A stretch of DNA of 64,000 nucleotides from Ceratobasidium sp. AG-K (taxonomy: Eukaryota > Basidiomycota > Agaricomycetes > Cantharellales > Ceratobasidiaceae): assembly GCA_037039685.1 (NCBI GenBank), contig JAWNGF010000001.1:2232001-2296000 (forward strand), written 5' to 3'. This document shows, piece by piece, positions 59,023 through 64,000 of the stretch. Within the stretch, counting starts at the first letter, position 1. Every line of letters starts with the position of its first letter. Under the pieces are notes generated by a model. The model saw nothing but the letters and a program-made list of their open reading frames with translations, was not told the DNA's origin and did not search any database. The position numbers and the translations under genes were made by a program.

Positions 59023-60872
59023 TCACAGCCTTGCTGCGGGCTTCGTCACGGTCTTGCCACTTTGTTCGCTCTCACGCCGGAGCAAGGTCTCGACCCATTC
59101 GATCACCTTGGCCGTGACCTCTTCACGGGCCTCGACCATCAACCAGTGTCCCTTGCCTGCAAGTTCGACTACCTCAACTGACGGGACAAACTTACGCATA
59201 AGCTGCGATAGGTTCGCGATTGATGCGTTGTAGCAATGAGGGTCAGTCCAATGAGACCTAAGGGGCTTGGGGAAGAAGCGTTTGGCTCACCTGAACACGT
59301 AGTTCCTGGCATGTTGGATCGGAGCGAGGCCAGAAGAAGAGAGCTGGTAAGGTTGCGGGGAGGAAAGAGGGGAGTTTACCCGCTAATGATCAAGTCGGGT
59401 TAGTTTTTGATCGTTTGTGTTAGAAAATGAAGTCGAGGTGTGGGGTATATGCGCGACAAACAGCTAACGTAGGATCGAGCCACCACAAAATCGTTCCTCC
59501 AAGAAACAGACTCGATTAAACATACCTTTTTCTTCCTCGACGCGGAGTTTTGCGGTTTTGTAGTACATCGTTGGACCGTACATCCCACATTTCCTGAACG
59601 TATCAATATACACGCTCCGCTCCTACGATAGTCCATAGGGTAAGATTTTGTAAACGTTGGTCAGCTTTCGAGAAAGTTGGGATGAAAACGAGGGCAGGCA
59701 ATGAGGTGTAGGTGGGTATGAGCACAATCAGTGGCTGATTTTGGGGTGTCGTCGTATATTATCTGCCAGGGTTGCTATGTTTGCGGGCGTAGCTTACTTT
59801 ATCGGTGAGGATGTCGCTCTTTGTCGGTGCGGGTGTTCGTCGTTTTATCAGCGCCTCGAGTTGACCTTCCCTGGTGACGGGAACATCTCTTCCTGCCCTT
59901 GGAGAGCGATGCATACAATCAATGAATGCGGGGAGCTAGGGAACGCCGGACAATCCATGGGGTTAAGTTGAGTGACGAAAGGTATTGCGATATCAAGTGG
60001 CCAACATATATTAGCCCGGGTAGAGGCAATGGTCTAGTAAACAAGGGTACCCACGTTTTGATCTATATCGGTTGCGGACTTGGGATCTGCTAAATATTTT
60101 TGGTAACCAAAGTTTGGTACGCGCTTAACCATCGCATCCATTGGAATGTACTCGGACGCGGGTGGATAAAATGGAACCGAGAGACTAGTGATACTATGTG
60201 TATTTAATTTGAGGGCACTTCAGAGAGTTACTTACGCAATGACAGCGCGAACGCGCTGAGGATACCAGAGACAGAAGCGCCACACGGTTTCCGCTCCCCA
60301 ATCGTGTCCAACAAGAATTACACGGCGGACTCTAACGAGATCTAGCAGCGCAGCTAGATCAGTACAAATGGATTTTATTGTATACGGTCTGATGTCTTTT
60401 GGTTGATCCTTGAAACATTTCAACGCCTTGGAGCCCGAATGAATTGATTCAGATTCATTTTGCTTACCGTGCCCCCATAGCCAAGTTTATCAGGCACAAT
60501 TACCCTCCATCCCTGCGCGGCCCATGCATCTATTTGGTGACGCCAACCATACCTTGGAATGAGGTACGCTATTTAGCCCAGAAAAGGTCCAGGGAGCCTC
60601 GCATCTTACCAGCAATCAGGAAACCCATGTACCAGAAGTAAGGTTGGCGTGTTGAGGGCCCGCGTATGGTTAACATGAGGTTTTTGGTCTATAAAATGAT
60701 AGCTATGGCCGGTAGATAGCCTTTCATACCGATGATTGAAGTTGCGAAGGTCGACTTCCATTGTAGGCGAGTGGCTGTAGTCGAATGTAGAAACCCCAGG
60801 ACCGGCAGCCGGAAACCCCACTTGCCGGAATGGCGACTGTTCAAAGGTTGATGTAACCGCGGAAACGGACAT
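59023..60872 (-). CDS. Epoxide hydrolase, alpha/beta-hydrolase fold
   Basis: Predicted soluble epoxide hydrolase that opens epoxides to diols. The start at 60872 is MSVSAVTSTFEQSPFRQVGF. Key blocks: TPTLLLVHGFPDCWYGWRHQ with the HGxP oxyanion motif, WRVIVPDKLGYGGT, VRRVILVGHDWGAETVWRFC with the nucleophile Asp, a cap segment KCGMYGPTMYYKTAKLRVEE including candidate lid tyrosines, FWPRSDPTCQE, and VVELAGKGHWLMVEAREEVT with the catalytic His. The product ends SGKTVTKPAARL at 59023. About nine exons. The catalytic Asp, His and at least one lid Tyr are present, so activity is plausible. No signal peptide. Natural substrate unknown. Its start lies only 48 bp from the divergent THO3 start. Confidence 0.85.
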
Positions 60873-60920
60873 GATACGAACTCCCGGACCTGGTTGAACC
60901 TCATCTACGACATTGATAGT
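60873..60920. promoter_or_regulatory. 48-bp divergent intergenic spacer between epoxide hydrolase and THO3
   Basis: The two start codons face away from each other with only 48 bp between them. Core promoter elements must therefore overlap or lie in the neighbouring 5' coding sequence. No clear TATA box is seen. Depends on both starts being correct. Confidence 0.45.
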
Positions 60921-62368
60921 ATGCCAAGCAACATATCAAGAGAAGAAGAACAGGCTCCTCTGTCAGTGAGGGCCGCAACTCCACCCATTTACGTGTCTTC
61001 CTCTACGAGAAAAATTGTGGTGGGTTATTCCTTGTAGTCGCGTTCAAACCCAAACATTTGAGACTTCAAATAAACCATACCAGACACCTCAATTTACCAC
61101 ATTTCAACCTCGCAACTTTTTCCGTTCTGGGAACGACTCTATCAACAAAATTGCGTGGTCCTGCGATGGAAAACGCTTGGCTAGCTGCAGTAACTCCAAA
61201 GAGGTTAAGTTGTGGGATATTGATCGCTCGGTAAATCGAAACCAACGCGTTTATACGGTCCAAACATCAATTATCACTCTCTAGGTCGATAACCCCGATT
61301 TGTCGTTGTCTGGGAGCAACAAAGACTCTGTGAATCACGTTGCCTGCCACCCAATGCACCCTCAGTTGCTTTGTTCTGCCAGTCGAAAAGCGGGCTTGAT
61401 ATATTTTTGGGACGCCCGGCGCTGTGAGTATCGACATTTTACGATGTATTCGATTCCTGACTCATGAAACAGTCAAGAAAGAATTGTTTACCATTCCTCT
61501 CGCCGCCGATTCCGTGACGTACGCGCCAGACGCGCAAACAGTTCTCGCGATAGACAGATTCGACAACATGAGAATAATCGACTGTCGGATGGTTGGCTCG
61601 GTACCGAGCCAACTGAATGGTCACTTAGAGAGGAGTCACTTCGTCTCGCCTCGGACGCCGGTGGAGACTCGGTGAGTGCAATAAGCCTATATTCGTACAC
61701 AGAGCGCTCATGCCAAATACAAGCATAGGTATATCAAGCAATATTCAACCATGTTGGCGATATGGCTTTTTTAGCCAAGGAGGATGGCCAAATTACTATG
61801 GTTGAGTACCCTTCGTTGAAGGTCTGGCATAGCTTGCCAGCACATGTGACTGCGTGCTTTACTCTGGCGCTTGACCCTCGCGGCAGGTGCGTGTCGATGC
61901 CCTCCTATTTACTCCCAGCTGACTATAAACTACACAGTTATCTTGCGTCTGGAGGAGCTGATGGATTCGTAAACTTATTTGACACGACAGAGTTTATTGC
62001 AACAAAAGCAGTGCCCACTATCGAGTCAGTTTCTGTGTTTCAAGTATTCTGCCCATCCTTAACTTAACATTTAGCTCGGGAATACGAACGCTGGCGTTTT
62101 CTTATGACGGTGAATATCTCGCCGCCGGATGCGCGGAACAAAATTCCGTGTACATCGTCAGTCCATCATGCCCTTATAACCAAACAGCGCTGAACCCAAG
62201 CACCATATAGATTTCTACGAAACCGGAGAACTTATGCATCGCATCTCATGCCTTGGAACGCCATCAACAGTGGCTTGGCACCCAACGCGGCATTTCCTTG
62301 CTTTTGGAGGGGATAATGAATTCAATCCAACAAGTCGTGGGAGATGGCTTAGTATATTCGGCTCATGA
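60921..62368 (+). CDS. THO complex subunit 3 (TEX1-like) WD40 protein, with a probable frame slip
   Basis: WD40 component of the THO/TREX complex coupling transcription to mRNA export. The start MPSNISREEEQAPLSVRAAT at 60921 leads through an intron to FFRSGNDSINKIAWSCDGKR. Then come LASCSNSKEVKLWDID, NHVACHPMHPQLLCSASRKA, FNHVGDMAFLAKEDGQITMV, EYPSLKVWHSLPAHVTACFT, YLASGGADGFVNLFDTTEFI, TLAFSYDGEYLAAGCAEQNS, DFYETGELMHRISCLGTPST, VAWHPTRHFLAFGGDNEFNP and a final RGRWLSIFGS. Blade order matches THO3. In the fourth blade the frame ending at RIIDCRMVGS does not continue correctly. The natural continuation (EPTEWSLREESLRLAS) is in a neighbouring frame that splices properly to the next exon. The switch coincides with a 22-bp palindrome at 61592-61613. 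Confidence 0.78.
61592..61613. repeat. Perfect 22-bp palindrome inside THO3
   Basis: Eleven bases (61592-61602, GTTGGCTCGGT) are followed at once by their exact reverse complement (61603-61613). The centre is GGTACC. There is no spacer. It lies exactly where the THO3 reading frame changes. Confidence 0.9.
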
Positions 62369-62625
62369 TTAACCAAAGTTGATATTCACAAGGACCAACA
62401 CCCTAGTCGGTTTGAACGTGTATGTGGGATCGAGAGTATGTAGTATCGGAGCTCCACAGTTAATTTACAATGATAAAATGGGTTGGAAGATCATCCAGTA
62501 GCTCTTGAAACGGTGCATTCAAGAATACCGGCCAACAGGAGTGCGGAAGCTTGATATCCCATCCAATTTCACAAGTAACCCGTTCAAGCACGCTATCTGC
62601 GTTTACTCAAAAACTGAACACCCCT

Positions 62626-63973
62626 TCAAACGGGGAGCTGACACATTACTGTCACTCTGCATGTCCGATACTTTGTGAAGAGCAAGCGAAGAACTGGGGG
62701 TGTTTGGAGTGAGAGGCTTGACATGGTTGCGCTCGCGACGCTATTACACGCGATACGATGATTGCCATATGGATTGTTAGAATTCCAGTTGGTTCTCCAT
62801 TTGAAAGAATTTGGTGTTGAATGCCCGCAAGCTTGTCGCACAACGTAATAAGGAGAGTGAACAACTTAATGAGCATTGACTTAAGCTCACTTGGAACAAG
62901 TCTGAAACTCACCTTCGTTAGCGTCCACTCGAGCGAATTCTTCAAGAGTGCGGCTGATCTCATCCAAACTAGCCATAGCATCATTATCAAAAATCTCCGT
63001 GTTAACATGCCTAGGCGAGAGAAGCTTGTTAGCTCGTACCCAGTATTAGGGTTAAATAAACTTACTCTAAGATGACATCGTCTAGTTCCGTGACGAATAG
63101 TTTAGAGTTACGTTCCCCGCCTACAGTTAGGGGCAGCCTCGATTGGAACGATTGGTGTAACTCCATTCCACAGAAAGGCAATCGAGTTTGACCTTCAACT
63201 CCATCAGACAGTGGAGTATGTTCCTCTGAACCATACAGGCTGCTGGCCGACGATATTATATACCCAGAAGAACGAGCCCGAGCATGGGACTTGGCTGAGT
63301 CGGGCGTGGGGGGTAATGGATCATTTGGCGGGGGAGTCGGCGCGGCATTGTGGCATAAGGGTGCAGAACGGCTGCGCTTATGCAGACTTGACTGAGACAT
63401 GCTAGAGACAGGTCGTGAGCATATCTGCTGGTTTGGGTTTGTTCCGGCGAAAGTAGTAAGGGTCGGAGAAGGTGTAATCGTTACAGCTCGGGCTTTCGCA
63501 ATCGTTGAATAATGCCGCTCAGCGATTTCGACATGGCCGTTAGAGTCAGCATCAGTATCACGAGACCTATATGACGAAGTGCTGGATTCTTTGCGAGTGC
63601 GAGTCCACTCGAGAGACCAGTCGCCATTGTCGTCCTCTCCTAAAATCCGGATGACTGGGATGGGAAGTCCACTAGCCCGACCTGTTACGTGCAATACCTC
63701 CGCATGAATTGCACCACCGCGCCTTTTCTCTCGAGAAGAACGAGAGCGAGGGCCGAGATCAATGCCTGATTGACCAATTGCGCGTCCGCACTTTCGATTG
63801 ATGGCGGCGTCACCCCTCTCGAGAAAGCCAGGTATTATCCTACCGTCATCTTCTCGAAACGCAGGGAGGTGAGCTCTATTGGATAATTCAGCAGGAATAG
63901 AAGGTAGCGGAGCGCTAAACACCAATTGCAAGGCAAGAAGCGGCGAAGTGATCGTAACGGAGATGACTAGCAT
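62626..63973 (-). CDS. Unrecognised Ser/Arg-rich protein, 5' end may lie outside the window
   Basis: I do not recognise the family. The frame from the Met at 63973 reads MLVISVTITSPLLALQLVFS, which could be a signal anchor, but it is open back to the window edge, so the true start may be further upstream. Then a polar, disordered protein follows: RSRSSREKRRGGA, a block with beta-like pattern (HVTGRASGLPIPVIRILGED), and NAAPTPPPNDPLPPTPDSAK. An intron after DDVIL joins to EHVNTEIFDNDAMASLDEIS and RTLEEFARVDANE (exon 62913-63010). The 3' end is uncertain: two acceptor choices give different tails, one with a stop at 62626. It is convergent with THO3. Confidence 0.5.
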
Positions 63974-64000
63974 AAGTGGGATAGTCTGGGATACAAAAGG

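Noticed and set aside
1..64000. CRISPR arrays, phage genes, operons or bacterial defence systems
   Set aside because: The window is eukaryotic and intron-rich; no array of regular repeats and no prokaryotic gene was seen.

Overview
The window is nuclear DNA of a filamentous fungus, most likely a basidiomycete (Agaricomycetes). The evidence is about 25 eukaryotic protein genes with many short introns of roughly 45-80 nt, fungal forms of GatC, ESF2, ARS2/SERRATE, THO3, CASC3 and GRIM-19, and an ABC-A transporter. A Rhizoctonia/Ceratobasidium-like source is possible but is a guess. I see no prokaryotic operon, phage, CRISPR array, rRNA or convincing tRNA, and no intact transposon. Gene models were assembled by eye from open frames plus GT..AG (sometimes GC..AG) junctions. 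Starts, ends and family assignments are firmer than each internal exon.

Layout. 1-7.2 kb, all on minus: a secreted GH43 glycosidase (runs off the left edge), an HD-domain SAMHD1-like dNTPase and an Mch1/nodulin-like MFS transporter. 7.4-16.7 kb, plus: TCF25, a WD40 plus inositol-polyphosphate 5-phosphatase fusion, and a mitochondrial PPR-like protein with a frame break. 16.9-21.1 kb, minus: ARS2/SERRATE and ESF2/ABT1. 21.5-26.9 kb, minus: three tandem secreted M43 metalloproteases. 28-36 kb: GatC, an unknown Ser/Pro-rich protein, GRIM-19/NDUFA13, a two-HMG-box factor and a GNAT acetyltransferase. 36.2-38.8 kb is gene-poor. 38.8-42.2 kb, minus: TFIIB and CASC3/Barentsz. 42.5-50.6 kb, plus: a full ABC-A transporter and dynein light intermediate chain. 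Then come a P450 (minus), an F-box protein (plus), a gene-poor stretch at 55.9-59.0 kb, an epoxide hydrolase (minus) back to back with THO3 (plus), and an unknown protein at the right edge.

Functional themes. Much of the window is RNA-polymerase-II and mRNA housekeeping: TFIIB, THO3, ARS2, CASC3 and TCF25. Mitochondrial genes (GatC, GRIM-19, PPR) and rRNA processing (ESF2) sit alongside. Accessory genes are the GH43, the M43 cluster, the P450 and the epoxide hydrolase.

The most interesting signals are in gene structure. TFIIB needs a 5-nt exon to encode the invariant Trp-Arg after its zinc ribbon. The GNAT and HD-domain genes carry 11-nt and 15-nt exons. Two introns start with GC instead of GT. 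Several conserved genes show frame slips; one, in THO3, lies on a perfect 22-bp palindrome. I found no convincing undescribed multi-gene system.
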